64,000 bases of DNA from Parendozoicomonas haliclonae (GTDB lineage Bacteria; Pseudomonadota; Gammaproteobacteria; Pseudomonadales; Endozoicomonadaceae). Under the pieces are notes generated by a model, which searched no databases, was not told the DNA's origin, and was given only the letters and a program-made list of their open reading frames with translations. A program made the translations under genes and the position numbers. Shown here one piece after another: positions 8,170-16,327 of this stretch. The stretch is taken from positions 1 to 64,000 of the forward strand of contig NZ_FWPT01000009.1 of assembly GCF_900174585.1 (NCBI RefSeq), in the 5' to 3' direction. Each line of letters opens with the position of its first letter. Positions within the stretch are counted from its first letter, which is position 1.

Positions 8170-9207
8170 TCAGTTATGAGCGTGCAGTTCTTCGTTCAGC
8201 TCGATCGCGGTTTTGTTGGCCAGACACTCGATCGCGCCAGTCTGGGAGTTACGCCAGAACATCAGATCGGATTTGTTGGCCAGAGTCACAGCCTTCACGG
8301 TTTCTACCGGCTGCTTATCTTTGTCCAGTACGGTCACTTTGGAACCGGCGGTCAGATAAAGACCGGCTTCCACGGTGCAGCGATCGCCCAGAGGAATATT
8401 GATACCGGCGTTGGCACCGATCAGGCAGTTTCTGCCGACGGAGACAACAATATTATTACCGCCGGAGAGGGTGCCCATGGTGGAGCAGCCACCGCCCAGA
8501 TCAGAACCTTCACCCACCCAGATACCGGCAGAGATACGGCCTTCAATCATATTCTTGCCTTCGGTACCGGCATTGAAGTTCACGAAGCCTTCATGCATGA
8601 CGGTGGTGCCTTCACCAATATAAGCGCCGAGTCGAACACGGGCAGTATGGGCAATACGCACACCTTTTGGCACAACGTAGTTGGTCATGCGCGGGAACTT
8701 GTCCACACACTGAACATCCAGCACTTCACCACGGGCACGGGCCTGCAGCTGACGGTGTGGCAGCTCTTCCAGATCGATAGCGCCTTCGTTGGTCCAGGCC
8801 ACGTTCGGCAGCAGCGGGAAAATACCGGTGAGGTCAACACCGTGTGGCTTAACCTGACGGTGGGAGAGCATGTGCAGCTTCAGATAGGCTTCCGGAGTGC
8901 TGGTTGGGGCTGCGTCGGTTTCCAGAATCACCAGAACACGCGGGTTGGCGCTGGTTTCCAGAGAGTTGAGAATTACGGTGTGATCCAGCAGGTTGCGCTG
9001 CAGGAACAATTCTTCCAGGGCGTGACAGGTGGCGCTGTCCAGTTCAATCACCTGGTTGCCGCCTTCGTAGCCGACAATCGCGGCAACGGCTTCGATCAGA
9101 TCCGTTTCCGGTTTGTGCAGTGGCGCCGGGTAGAAGACTTCCAGCCATTCACCCTTGTTATTTTTGGTGCCGATCCCGGCGGCCATGCTGAAGTATTCTT
9201 TGCTCAT
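8170..9207 (-). CDS. dapD: tetrahydrodipicolinate N-succinyltransferase
   Basis: DapD transfers succinyl from succinyl-CoA to 2,3,4,5-tetrahydropyridine-2,6-dicarboxylate in the succinylase branch of diaminopimelate/lysine synthesis. The 345-residue length and MSKEYFSMAAGIGTKN start are those of the long Pseudomonas-type DapD. Residues about 180-270 are left-handed beta-helix hexapeptide repeats (ARVRLGAYIGEGTTVMHEGF, GIWVGEGSDLGGGCSTMGTL), followed by the conserved GRNCLIGANAGINIPLGD. The gene precedes a yffB-type gene on the same strand, an arrangement common in gammaproteobacteria. Confidence 0.95.
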   Translation of the reverse strand: MSKEYFSMAAGIGTKNNKGEWLEVFYPAPLHKPETDLIEAVAAIVGYEGGNQVIELDSATCHALEELFLQRNLLDHTVILNSLETSANPRVLVILETDAAPTSTPEAYLKLHMLSHRQVKPHGVDLTGIFPLLPNVAWTNEGAIDLEELPHRQLQARARGEVLDVQCVDKFPRMTNYVVPKGVRIAHTARVRLGAYIGEGTTVMHEGFVNFNAGTEGKNMIEGRISAGIWVGEGSDLGGGCSTMGTLSGGNNIVVSVGRNCLIGANAGINIPLGDRCTVEAGLYLTAGSKVTVLDKDKQPVETVKAVTLANKSDLMFWRNSQTGAIECLANKTAIELNEELHAHN

Positions 9208-9318
9208 AGTGAGAAATGCTGTCCTTAACTCAAGTTTGAAGCCAGAGGGTTATTGTAGAGGCCAACTCCGTGGCTTGTCACGGTGGTGCACGATCTGTCA
9301 GAGGTTATGTGCCTGCTG

Positions 9319-9684
9319 TCAGAGATTGAGTGCCTGTTGCCAGTCGTCTGCCTTAAAGCCCAGCAGATAACCCGAACCATCGCTGTTTAATGGGCCAAAC
9401 AGCGGACGTTTGATCATGCCGGACTGTTCCAGCAGAGTTTCCAGCGCACTGTCGGCATCCATGGTATCGCGCTGTTCCTGTGGCAGCTGACGCCATGTGG
9501 TACCACGACGGTTCACAACCTGTTCCCAGCCCAGCTCATCAATACGGGCTTTCAGCCAGTCACGGTCGAGGCTGTCTTTGCGATAGTTATGGAAGGTGTA
9601 TTCCAAACCGTTATCGTCCAGCCACTTGCGGGCTTTTTTCATGGTATCGCAGTTGGGGATTCCATAGAGCGTCAATTGCGGCAT
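9319..9684 (-). CDS. yffB: ArsC/Spx-family thioredoxin-fold protein, YffB type
   Basis: The 121-residue protein has the thioredoxin-like fold of the ArsC/Spx family. TLYGIPNCDTMKKARKWLDD carries a single active-site cysteine (C13), and VNRRGTTWR and MIKRPLFG are the other family markers. YffB is a presumed glutathione-dependent thiol reductase of unknown substrate. It lies upstream of dapD on the same strand (111 bases apart), where yffB is often found near dap genes. Confidence 0.85.
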   Translation of the reverse strand: MPQLTLYGIPNCDTMKKARKWLDDNGLEYTFHNYRKDSLDRDWLKARIDELGWEQVVNRRGTTWRQLPQEQRDTMDADSALETLLEQSGMIKRPLFGPLNSDGSGYLLGFKADDWQQALNL

Positions 9685-9831
9685 AAGGCTTTCTTGGTGA
9701 TTTTGAGGAAAAACGCATTATACGTATCTGACGCAGGGCTCGCTATAAAGGAGCCCGTGCGTGCATCAGCAGGATCACGAAAAGCTCCGGCCGGTCGATT
9801 TACCCGTTAGATTTTCTATCGGTGAAATATT

Positions 9832-11358
9832 ATGCGCAAATATCTGGCCGGACTTCTTTCTCTCTTCGCACTTAACTGCTGGGCCGAGCTGAACAGCCAG
9901 CCGGCTTCCCTGTTTTTTGGGCATGTCCCGGTCGGTTATGAGGAGATACGTGATCTTCGGGTTTGTGGTGATGAGTTATCACCGGACACGCTGAAAGAGC
10001 TGCGCATCTCCGATCCCGAGCTTAAAGAGGTGTTTCGTATTATCGATTTGCGGTGGCGGGATGGTTGCCTGCAGGTCTCTGTCAGCTTTCAACCGGCAGC
10101 TGAGCAGGTCGACGACTATCGCACCTATGGCAACTTTGGTAAAGGTGAGGGGCTTATTTTCGGTTTCGGCCCCAGTCAATCCTACGCGGGAGGAAGTCTG
10201 CTGGAGGTGGTGCCGGGTGATGGTGATCCCCTTGTGGTGGCACCGGTGATGGGGATTGGTGTTTCCGGGTTGGCCTGGGAGCGGGATATTGAGCCAGCGG
10301 GGTGGCGCTATGGTGGGCGGGTCACCTATCGCAGAGAGCAGGGGCGTTTTATCTCTATCGGCCATAGAGCCATGGTAAACCGGCGAATGATTTATTCGGA
10401 TGGGCGGGAATTGCTGTCCATGATGTTAAATCAGCAGGATATTCCGCTGATGATAAAGCCAGAGCCCCTCGTCCGACAGAATTCTCAGTGGGTGAGTGCC
10501 TACTGGCCGAAAAGGATTATGGCTACGGCAGGACGCAGGGGAGCAGTCAGTCTCTGGAAGCGATCACGTGGAGAGTGGCAAGAGTTCCCTGTGTCATCGA
10601 ACAATACCCACCACCTCTTTGTGAATACCAGCTACCGCCCCCTATTTAATCAGACCGGCAGTTGTCTGTTGATGCCCCATGGTGATCTTAAAAACTTGCG
10701 TCGTATAAAAATTGATGGAGAAGGGCGTGCGCAGGAGCTGGAGCCTTATCCAACACCGAACTCTCCCTGGGCGCTGACCCAGGGGCGGGGTTCGGTATTT
10801 ACCTTCGCCAATAGTCGAACCAATACTATTCAGGAGTGTGAGCTGGAGGCGGAGAGTTGTGATATCGGCAACTGTCGTGAGATTAAGGGGGCTGATCGTT
10901 ACCGGGCTTATGATCTGCACATCAGCCCTGATGGACGCTGGCTGGTCTCGGGGGGAGATGGTGACGGTACTGTACGGCTGTGGTCTCGTAAAGATGATCG
11001 GGTTGAGAATAACCAGCCGGTGGGCGTTTATAATCTTGACGACAAGTGGCCAAAGCATCCGGGGCTTCTGTTCAGTCAGGACAGCCGCACGTTGTTTATG
11101 GTCAACAGGACGGTGATGCATATCCTCTCAGTGGGCGACGAGGGTACGCTAACCAGGGTGGGCGAATATAATTTTCGCTCAGCTAACGTGCATACCTTGC
11201 CGGTAGCCGCCGAGTGGTTATTTGGCCCTATGAGTCTGAATCGCATGGGTGATCGCCTTTTTATTAGCGCTCAGTTTCCTGACCAGGGGCTGGTACTGTT
11301 CGATAAGCTTGACGATAACGGCGAAAGCCGTCATCTGCGAAAAGTGGAAGACTGGTAG
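9832..11358 (+). CDS. secreted protein with propeller-like repeats, unknown
   Basis: This is a 508-residue protein with a clear Sec signal peptide (MRKYLAGLLSLFALNCWA, cut before E19). Residues about 240-460 contain repeated blade-like elements, including DLHISPDGRWLVSGGDGDGTVRLWSR. This is a WD40-like blade, so a beta-propeller is likely. Residues about 19-120 look like a separate immunoglobulin-type beta domain (PASLFFGHVPVG, as in ASPM/SPD-2/Hydin-type domains). It is probably periplasmic or surface exposed. It is a single gene, flanked by opposite-strand genes and closed by a strong terminator. Function unknown. Confidence 0.65.
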   Translation: MRKYLAGLLSLFALNCWAELNSQPASLFFGHVPVGYEEIRDLRVCGDELSPDTLKELRISDPELKEVFRIIDLRWRDGCLQVSVSFQPAAEQVDDYRTYGNFGKGEGLIFGFGPSQSYAGGSLLEVVPGDGDPLVVAPVMGIGVSGLAWERDIEPAGWRYGGRVTYRREQGRFISIGHRAMVNRRMIYSDGRELLSMMLNQQDIPLMIKPEPLVRQNSQWVSAYWPKRIMATAGRRGAVSLWKRSRGEWQEFPVSSNNTHHLFVNTSYRPLFNQTGSCLLMPHGDLKNLRRIKIDGEGRAQELEPYPTPNSPWALTQGRGSVFTFANSRTNTIQECELEAESCDIGNCREIKGADRYRAYDLHISPDGRWLVSGGDGDGTVRLWSRKDDRVENNQPVGVYNLDDKWPKHPGLLFSQDSRTLFMVNRTVMHILSVGDEGTLTRVGEYNFRSANVHTLPVAAEWLFGPMSLNRMGDRLFISAQFPDQGLVLFDKLDDNGESRHLRKVEDW

Positions 11359-11371
11359 TTTTGTCGTAAAA

Positions 11372-11407
11372 AAATGCCGGCCTTCTCGAAAGAAAAGGCC
11401 GGCATTT
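11372..11407. terminator. bidirectional intrinsic terminator
   Basis: AAATGCCGGCCTT and AAGGCCGGCATTT pair perfectly around a short loop between two convergent genes, with A/T runs on both sides. Confidence 0.88.
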
Positions 11408-11426
11408 GTTTGAGTGAGTAAAGAGA

Positions 11427-12548
11427 TTACTCAGCCAGTTTGGCAATCACACGCTGCAGCAGCTTGATACGTGGTTCGATGGAGTCCAGAACCAGATATT
11501 CATCAGCCGTGTGCAGACCGCCACCGATAGGACCGAAACCGTCCAGTACGGCATCGCAGACCAGCGCTGTGGTGTTACCGTCGGAACCGCCGCCAACAGC
11601 CATCCACTCGATATCTACGTCAACATCCTTGCCGCACTCTTCAACCAGCTTCATCAGCTCTTCGGTTGCTGAGCTTGGAGTCATGGCCGGCTTGTAGGCG
11701 GTACGCTTCAGAGTGATCTCAACACCGTTAATAAATGGCTTCTCGGCCATTTCTGCCAGCTTGGCCTCAACGGCAGCGTAGTCTTCGTTGCTCCAGAAAC
11801 GGATATCCAGATCAGCCTTGGCCTTCTCGGCAACCACGTTACCTGCGGTGCCTCCGGAAACCACACCAAAGTTAAAGGTGGTGCCGGTTTCAAAGTTGGT
11901 CATGGCGCTGATAGAAGCGATCCACTGAGCCATTTCGTGAATAGCACTGCGGCCTTTCTCTGGCTCGTTACCTGCGTGGGCAGCTTTGCCGGAGAATTCG
12001 ATATCGTAACCGGCAATACCTTTACGGGCTTTTACCAGTGCGCCGTTGGCACGGGCAGGCTCGGCTACCAGAACGGTTTTGGCGTGCTGGGCAACGCTCT
12101 TCAGCCATGCGGCGGAATCGTTGGAGCCGGTTTCTTCATCCGGGTTCATGCATACGGCGATGGACAGCTTGTCCAGAACCGCAGCGTCCAGGCTGCGCAG
12201 AGCGTATACCACGTTCAGCAGACCGGCTTTCATATCGGATACGCCAGGGCCGTACGCGTTGGTTTCGTCAAACGTCATTGGACGTTCAGCAACGGTACCC
12301 ACCGGGAATACGGTGTCCATATGACCGATCAGCATCACGTCGATATGCTCGGCTTCTGGCTTATTGCGCACTTCCAGACCGGAACCGGCCTTGCCCAGGG
12401 CAACGCGCTTCACGTTCCAGCCCATGGCTTCGTACTTGGCAGTCATGATGTCGGCAACGGCTTCGATACCTTCGAGGGTGTAGGTGCCGCAGTCAACGTC
12501 GATCAGGGGACGCAGTTCGTCCAGATAGGCTTCTACAGAAAAGCTCAT
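11427..12548 (-). CDS. M20 family metallopeptidase (CPG2-like)
   Basis: This 373-residue enzyme belongs to the M20A peptidases. Metal ligands are visible in LIGHMDTVFP, YGPGVSDMKAG, NPDEETGS (general base Glu pair), LVAEPA and the C-terminal GGGLHTADEY. A dimerisation domain containing GKAAHAGNEPEKGRSAI occupies about residues 180-290. Relatives such as carboxypeptidase G2 split C-terminal glutamate from peptides or folates; the substrate here is unknown. It is the last gene of the yjiH-yjiG unit, 80 bases after yjiG, so it probably processes a dipeptide-type compound handled by those membrane proteins. Confidence 0.85.
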   Translation of the reverse strand: MSFSVEAYLDELRPLIDVDCGTYTLEGIEAVADIMTAKYEAMGWNVKRVALGKAGSGLEVRNKPEAEHIDVMLIGHMDTVFPVGTVAERPMTFDETNAYGPGVSDMKAGLLNVVYALRSLDAAVLDKLSIAVCMNPDEETGSNDSAAWLKSVAQHAKTVLVAEPARANGALVKARKGIAGYDIEFSGKAAHAGNEPEKGRSAIHEMAQWIASISAMTNFETGTTFNFGVVSGGTAGNVVAEKAKADLDIRFWSNEDYAAVEAKLAEMAEKPFINGVEITLKRTAYKPAMTPSSATEELMKLVEECGKDVDVDIEWMAVGGGSDGNTTALVCDAVLDGFGPIGGGLHTADEYLVLDSIEPRIKLLQRVIAKLAE

Positions 12549-12595
12549 GGGGCTCTCCTTGCTTTGTATAGATGAGGGGAAGACAAAACGGGATA

Positions 12596-12613
12596 GGGGA
12601 GCCGAAGCTCCCC
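12596..12613 (-). promoter_or_regulatory. intercistronic hairpin
   Basis: GGGGAGC/GCTCCCC with a CGAA loop lies between yjiG and the M20 peptidase gene. There is no T-run, so it may tune downstream expression or stabilise the upstream message. Confidence 0.5.
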
Positions 12614-12628
12614 AGGGTCAAACTTTTA

Positions 12629-13093
12629 TCAGACCAGGATGTTCATAATGAACATGGCGATAAAGGCGTTGATGATGCAGATGATGAACATCGGCGGGAT
12701 CAGACGACCTTCGGTGCCAACAACACCCAGGATGCGGCCCATGTACTGAACAATGGAGCCCATCAGGTAGATAGCTGGCGCAACGATGGCGATATGTTCG
12801 CCGGTCATGAGGCCACCTTCGTACAGGCCCATAACCACGCCAACCGCGCCGCCCATGGACATCATGGCACTCATCAGAACGGCAGCGGCTTCACCCGGCA
12901 GGCCAACAATCGCCATTACCGGTGCGAAAACCTTACCGATCATGGCCAGAGCGCCGGTAATGACCAGAGCTTTGATAATGATGAACGCCATCATAACGTT
13001 CGGGATGGTGCTGCTGGTGGCAATCGCCCAGCCTTTACGGGCGCCGGTCACGAATACGTCAGTGATCATCGGCTTGGAAGTAGGTGCAGACAT
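12629..13093 (-). CDS. yjiG: YjiG-type membrane protein (nucleoside recognition/Gate domain)
   Basis: This 154-residue integral membrane protein has about four hydrophobic helices. GEAAAVLMSAMMSMGGAVGVV and the surrounding helices match the nucleoside-recognition (Gate) domain of E. coli YjiG. The start at 13093 (MSAPTSK) is chosen over an upstream frame because it lies 12 bases after the yjiH stop. It forms a pair with yjiH; the two are thought to make one transporter. In E. coli they precede iadA, an isoaspartyl dipeptidase, and here an M20 peptidase takes that place. Confidence 0.85.
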   Translation of the reverse strand: MSAPTSKPMITDVFVTGARKGWAIATSSTIPNVMMAFIIIKALVITGALAMIGKVFAPVMAIVGLPGEAAAVLMSAMMSMGGAVGVVMGLYEGGLMTGEHIAIVAPAIYLMGSIVQYMGRILGVVGTEGRLIPPMFIICIINAFIAMFIMNILV

Positions 13094-13104
13094 CAGGCTT
13101 TCCC

Positions 13105-13806
13105 TCAGGCAGTAGCAGTTTTTGCGGCGGACTTGGAGGAAGTCACCTTCAGGTAAACACGCATCAGGTTGGCACCGATGATTTTGCACAGCAGCATCAC
13201 GGCAACACACAGACCGATGGAAGAAGGCACAGCCAGGGAGCCGTCAGCCGCCAGCAGGGTGAACAGCACCGCGCCGGAGGAGAAGAAGTTAACGATGGTG
13301 GCACCGGCAGAGAACTGGAACATGGTGAACACGTCGCCCTGTTCTTTGGTCATCTTGCCTTCATCGATCAGGCCACGGGTCATCGCGGAGCCAGCGTCGG
13401 TGGACTGCAGGGAAGCGATCAGAGACAGACCGGCTTCACCGGAGATACCCATCAGCGGCTTCAGCAGTGGAGTCATCAGTTTGCGAGCAGCTTCCAGAGC
13501 GCCAAAGTGCTGCAGCACTTCGATCATGCCCATAGCGAACATAACAGTTGGAACCAGAGTCAGGGCGAAGATAAAGCCATCTTTGGCGCCGCTGCCGCCG
13601 GTACCGCGGAAAGAGGTGAACTTCTGGGTCACAGCATCAGCGCTGCCGGCTACGGAGCCAAGAATTTTACCAAAACCACCGTTCAGGGTGGTGAAGTCGA
13701 ATACACCGTACCATTCGTTGGATTGCAGCAGTCCGGAGAAGAATACGCAGGCAAAGGCCAGCGCAATCAGACTGCCAATCGTGATCTTCTGATCATTGGC
13801 ATTCAT
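13105..13806 (-). CDS. yjiH: YjiH-type membrane protein (nucleoside recognition/Gate domain)
   Basis: The 233-residue protein begins MNANDQKITIGSLIALAFACVF and has six or so membrane helices with the conserved Gate-domain loop GISGEAGLSLIASLQSTDAGSAM. It matches E. coli YjiH, partner of YjiG. Start 13806 is preferred to an upstream in-frame start. It is first in the operon yjiH-yjiG-M20 peptidase. The role in uptake or export of a dipeptide or amino acid is inferred from context only. Confidence 0.85.
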   Translation of the reverse strand: MNANDQKITIGSLIALAFACVFFSGLLQSNEWYGVFDFTTLNGGFGKILGSVAGSADAVTQKFTSFRGTGGSGAKDGFIFALTLVPTVMFAMGMIEVLQHFGALEAARKLMTPLLKPLMGISGEAGLSLIASLQSTDAGSAMTRGLIDEGKMTKEQGDVFTMFQFSAGATIVNFFSSGAVLFTLLAADGSLAVPSSIGLCVAVMLLCKIIGANLMRVYLKVTSSKSAAKTATA

Positions 13807-13931
13807 GGGGAATAGAACCTTGAGGGAGAGGAAAATCAAGGCGACATCATACTGATAGGGAGTGGTTTTTTTTTGACCAGCGTCATGTTTGACTGGTAAA
13901 AACCATAGTGACTTTCGAGGGCAGGGAGAGT

Positions 13932-13953
13932 AGCGACACCGAGCGGTGTCGCT
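13932..13953. promoter_or_regulatory. perfect 9-bp inverted repeat
   Basis: AGCGACACC-GAGC-GGTGTCGCT lies between the yjiH start and the end of the upstream minus-strand gene. It could be the operator of the yjiH operon or a terminator hairpin without a T-run. Confidence 0.5.
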
Positions 13954-13968
13954 TGGTCAGCACTCTGT

Positions 13969-14013
13969 AAATTATCGGTAAATAATCAATTAATGATATT
14001 TACCGTTAATTTT
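13969..14013 (-). terminator. AT-rich inverted repeat after the 89-aa gene
   Basis: CGGTAAATA and TATTTACCG with flanking AATTA/TTAATT arms form a long, mostly AT stem just past the stop at 14016. It may act as a weak terminator or protein-binding site. Confidence 0.45.
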
Positions 14014-14015
14014 AA

Positions 14016-14285
14016 TTAATGCTTTTCTGTCTCCGAATGCGCAGCGTGGGAAACAGATGCATACAATAAAGTATCAATTAACTCTTGCGTATTGATTTCA
14101 CCTTCGTGAAGTTTTTCCGCAAGGAATCGTTTAATTTCTTTTGGCGATGTTTCCGCTTCGGAAACAAGTTCTTCTAATCGATCGACCTGGGTTTCAATCT
14201 GCACAGTTTCTGCAGGGATGTTATTTTCGTTTTCCAGGACATCTTCGTTCTTAGCCATTGAAGAATTGATTTCATTCTTATTCAT
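14016..14285 (-). CDS. small acidic protein of unknown function
   Basis: The start at 14285 is set by an AGAGGAG site 9 bases upstream. The 89-residue product is strongly acidic and helical (VQIETQVDRLEELVSEAE, KRFLAEKLHEGEINTQELID), without cysteines, a signal peptide or membrane segment. No family is recognised. It stands between the yjiH operon and aspA, all on the minus strand, with hairpins on both sides, so it is probably transcribed alone. Base composition is a little more AT-rich than its neighbours. Confidence 0.6.
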   Translation of the reverse strand: MNKNEINSSMAKNEDVLENENNIPAETVQIETQVDRLEELVSEAETSPKEIKRFLAEKLHEGEINTQELIDTLLYASVSHAAHSETEKH

Positions 14286-14376
14286 ACGGCTTATTTCTCC
14301 TCTGGCAAACAACAACTTGCTAGTGGAGTATACGTGAAAACACCTATCTCGTTCCAGTCGTAAAGCTCTGGACGAT

Positions 14377-14409
14377 AAAAAAGGCAGGGACCGAAGTCTC
14401 TGCCTTTTG
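14377..14409 (-). terminator. aspA terminator
   Basis: AAGGCAGGGA and TCTCTGCCTT form a stem 47 bases past the aspA stop, followed on the minus strand by a run of six T. Confidence 0.82.
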
Positions 14410-14456
14410 TGGGGTTTCAGCGGAAAGACATGTATCGATTAGACGATAATGGTGTC

Positions 14457-15872
14457 TTAGTTGAAACGCTTACCGTGGTACTTAGGGTTCATCAGGTTGT
14501 CGGCGGAGAAGATCACATCCAGTTCTTCTTCAGTCACCAGACCACGCTCCAGAACCACATCACGTACGCTGCGGCCGGTCTGGGCGCATTCGCGACCTAC
14601 CAGGTCACCGTTGTGGTGGCCGATGTGCGGGTTCAGGTAAGTGATGATACCGATAGAGTTCATCACCATCTGCTCGCAGATTTCACGGTTGGCAGTGATG
14701 CCTTCCACGCACTTCTCACGCAGGCTGGTGCAGGCGTTGGCCATCAGAGTCAGGGACTCGAACAGAGCCTGAGCGATAACTGGTTCCATAACGTTCAGCT
14801 GCAGCTGACCGGCTTCAGCAGCCATGGTCACAGTGATGTCGTTACCGATCACTTTGAAGCAAACCTGGTTGACCACTTCAGGGATTACCGGGTTTACCTT
14901 GGCTGGCATGATGGAAGAACCCGCCTGCATTTCTGGCAGGTTGATTTCCTTCAGACCGGTACGAGGGCCGGAGGTCAGCAGACGCAGGTCGTTACAGATC
15001 TTTGACAGCTTCACTGCGAAACGCTTCAGTGCGCTCTGCAGCATTACGTAAGCGCCACAGTCAGAAGTAGCTTCGATCAGGTCAGCCGCTGGCACGTAAG
15101 CGTCGCCAGTGATTTCAGCCAGCTTGGCGATAGCCAGGGCGGAGTAGCCTTCGCAGGCGTTCAGGCCGGTACCGATAGCGGTTGCGCCCAGGTTTACTTC
15201 CAGCAGCAGCTCGCGGCACATCTGGATAGTCTTGATCTCTTCACGCAGGGTCACTGCGAAAGCACGGAATTCCTGACCCAGAGTCATAGGAACGGCGTCC
15301 TGCAGCTGGGTACGACCCATCTTCAGGATGTCCTTGAACTCTTCGGACTTGGCTTCAAGCGCACCGATCAGTTGTTCCAGGTTAGCCAGAACAGAAGCGG
15401 TAGAGTTGTATACGGCAACACGGAAACCGGTAGGGTATGCGTCGTTGGTAGACTGACTCTTGTTCACGTGATCGTTCGGGTTGATGATCTCGTACTCACC
15501 CTTTTCATGACCCATCAGTTCCAGAGCCAGGTTGGCCAGAACTTCGTTGGTGTTCATGTTTACGGAAGTACCGGCACCGCCCTGGAAAGCGTCAACCGGG
15601 AACTGGTCCATGCAACGGCCTTCGTTCAGAAGCAGATCACAGGCCTTAACGATGTTTTCGCCGATTTCACGTGGGATGGTACCCAGTTCGGTGTTAGCCA
15701 GAGCTGCAGCTTTCTTGGTCAGCACCATGCCACGGATGAATTCCGGTGCATCGTTGATGGTTTCACGGCTGATCTTGAAGTTCTGGATGGCACGCAGAGT
15801 GTGGACACCGTAGTAGGCTTCAGCAGGAACATCCATGAAGCCCAGCAGATCTTCTTCCTTGCGGAATTGCAT
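14457..15872 (-). CDS. aspA: aspartate ammonia-lyase
   Basis: AspA converts L-aspartate to fumarate and ammonia. The 471-residue product has the family opening [22 protein letters not shown], the substrate motif [15 protein letters not shown], and the fumarase/aspartase signature [11 protein letters not shown] at about residues 320-330. The ATG at 15872 is preferred over an in-frame TTG at 15884 because GGTGAG lies 5 bases upstream and the length then fits E. coli AspA. It is divergent from a Dcu-type antiporter and frdABCD, so its fumarate would feed fumarate respiration. A weak FNR-like sequence (TTGATCTATGTCGT, 15982-15995) lies upstream. Confidence 0.95.
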   Translation of the reverse strand: MQFRKEEDLLGFMDVPAEAYYGVHTLRAIQNFKISRETINDAPEFIRGMVLTKKAAALANTELGTIPREIGENIVKACDLLLNEGRCMDQFPVDAFQGGAGTSVNMNTNEVLANLALELMGHEKGEYEIINPNDHVNKSQSTNDAYPTGFRVAVYNSTASVLANLEQLIGALEAKSEEFKDILKMGRTQLQDAVPMTLGQEFRAFAVTLREEIKTIQMCRELLLEVNLGATAIGTGLNACEGYSALAIAKLAEITGDAYVPAADLIEATSDCGAYVMLQSALKRFAVKLSKICNDLRLLTSGPRTGLKEINLPEMQAGSSIMPAKVNPVIPEVVNQVCFKVIGNDITVTMAAEAGQLQLNVMEPVIAQALFESLTLMANACTSLREKCVEGITANREICEQMVMNSIGIITYLNPHIGHHNGDLVGRECAQTGRSVRDVVLERGLVTEEELDVIFSADNLMNPKYHGKRFN

Positions 15873-16327
15873 ATTACTCACCAATAAGAAAGGTGTTTGA
15901 GCAAAAGAGCCACGAATGCACCTTTTGCATCTGTAGCTCGGAAATTGGTGGCAAAGCTAAAAGAATGAAGTTGTACGTTTATTGATCTATGTCGTGTTTT
16001 TGGACGGATTGCGGAAAGTCCCTTTTAGAACATCTTTATATATAGAAATGGGCAAAAATTTAACAACAGATGATTTGTTTGTTTTTGTGTTCAGGAAAGA
16101 GTTTCTCCTTGTTTTTTTGCGCGATTATTTACATTAATAACCAATGTTGAGGTTCCGGAAGAAATATTGACCTAGCTCAATCTAATCCTGATGGCTATGT
16201 TTACTATTTGCTGCGCGTTAATTAGCCAGATCGTTTCGTAATCTTTTATTAAGCGTATTAATAGAAACAGAGAAACGGAATGGCTGTCTCTCTTATTTGA
16301 CTCGACGTTTAATAAAAAGGTTTGTTT
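15873..16327. promoter_or_regulatory. divergent aspA/dcu promoter region
   Basis: This 455-base AT-rich intergenic region lies between two divergent genes. It holds an FNR-type box (listed separately), a weaker half-box near 15982, and several T-rich tracts. No additional gene was seen. Confidence 0.6.
16167..16180 (+). promoter_or_regulatory. FNR/ANR-type box
   Basis: TTGACCTAGCTCAA fits the TTGAY-N4-RTCAA consensus with one deviation in the right arm. It lies 148 bases before the Dcu-type antiporter start and could serve either divergent gene. Confidence 0.55.

Noticed and set aside
8176-9228. 350-codon open frame on the plus strand opposite dapD
   Set aside because: Antisense shadow of a strongly recognised dapD gene.
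15982-15995. FNR box in front of aspA
   Set aside because: TTGATCTATGTCGT has only the left half-site; it is too weak to list on its own.
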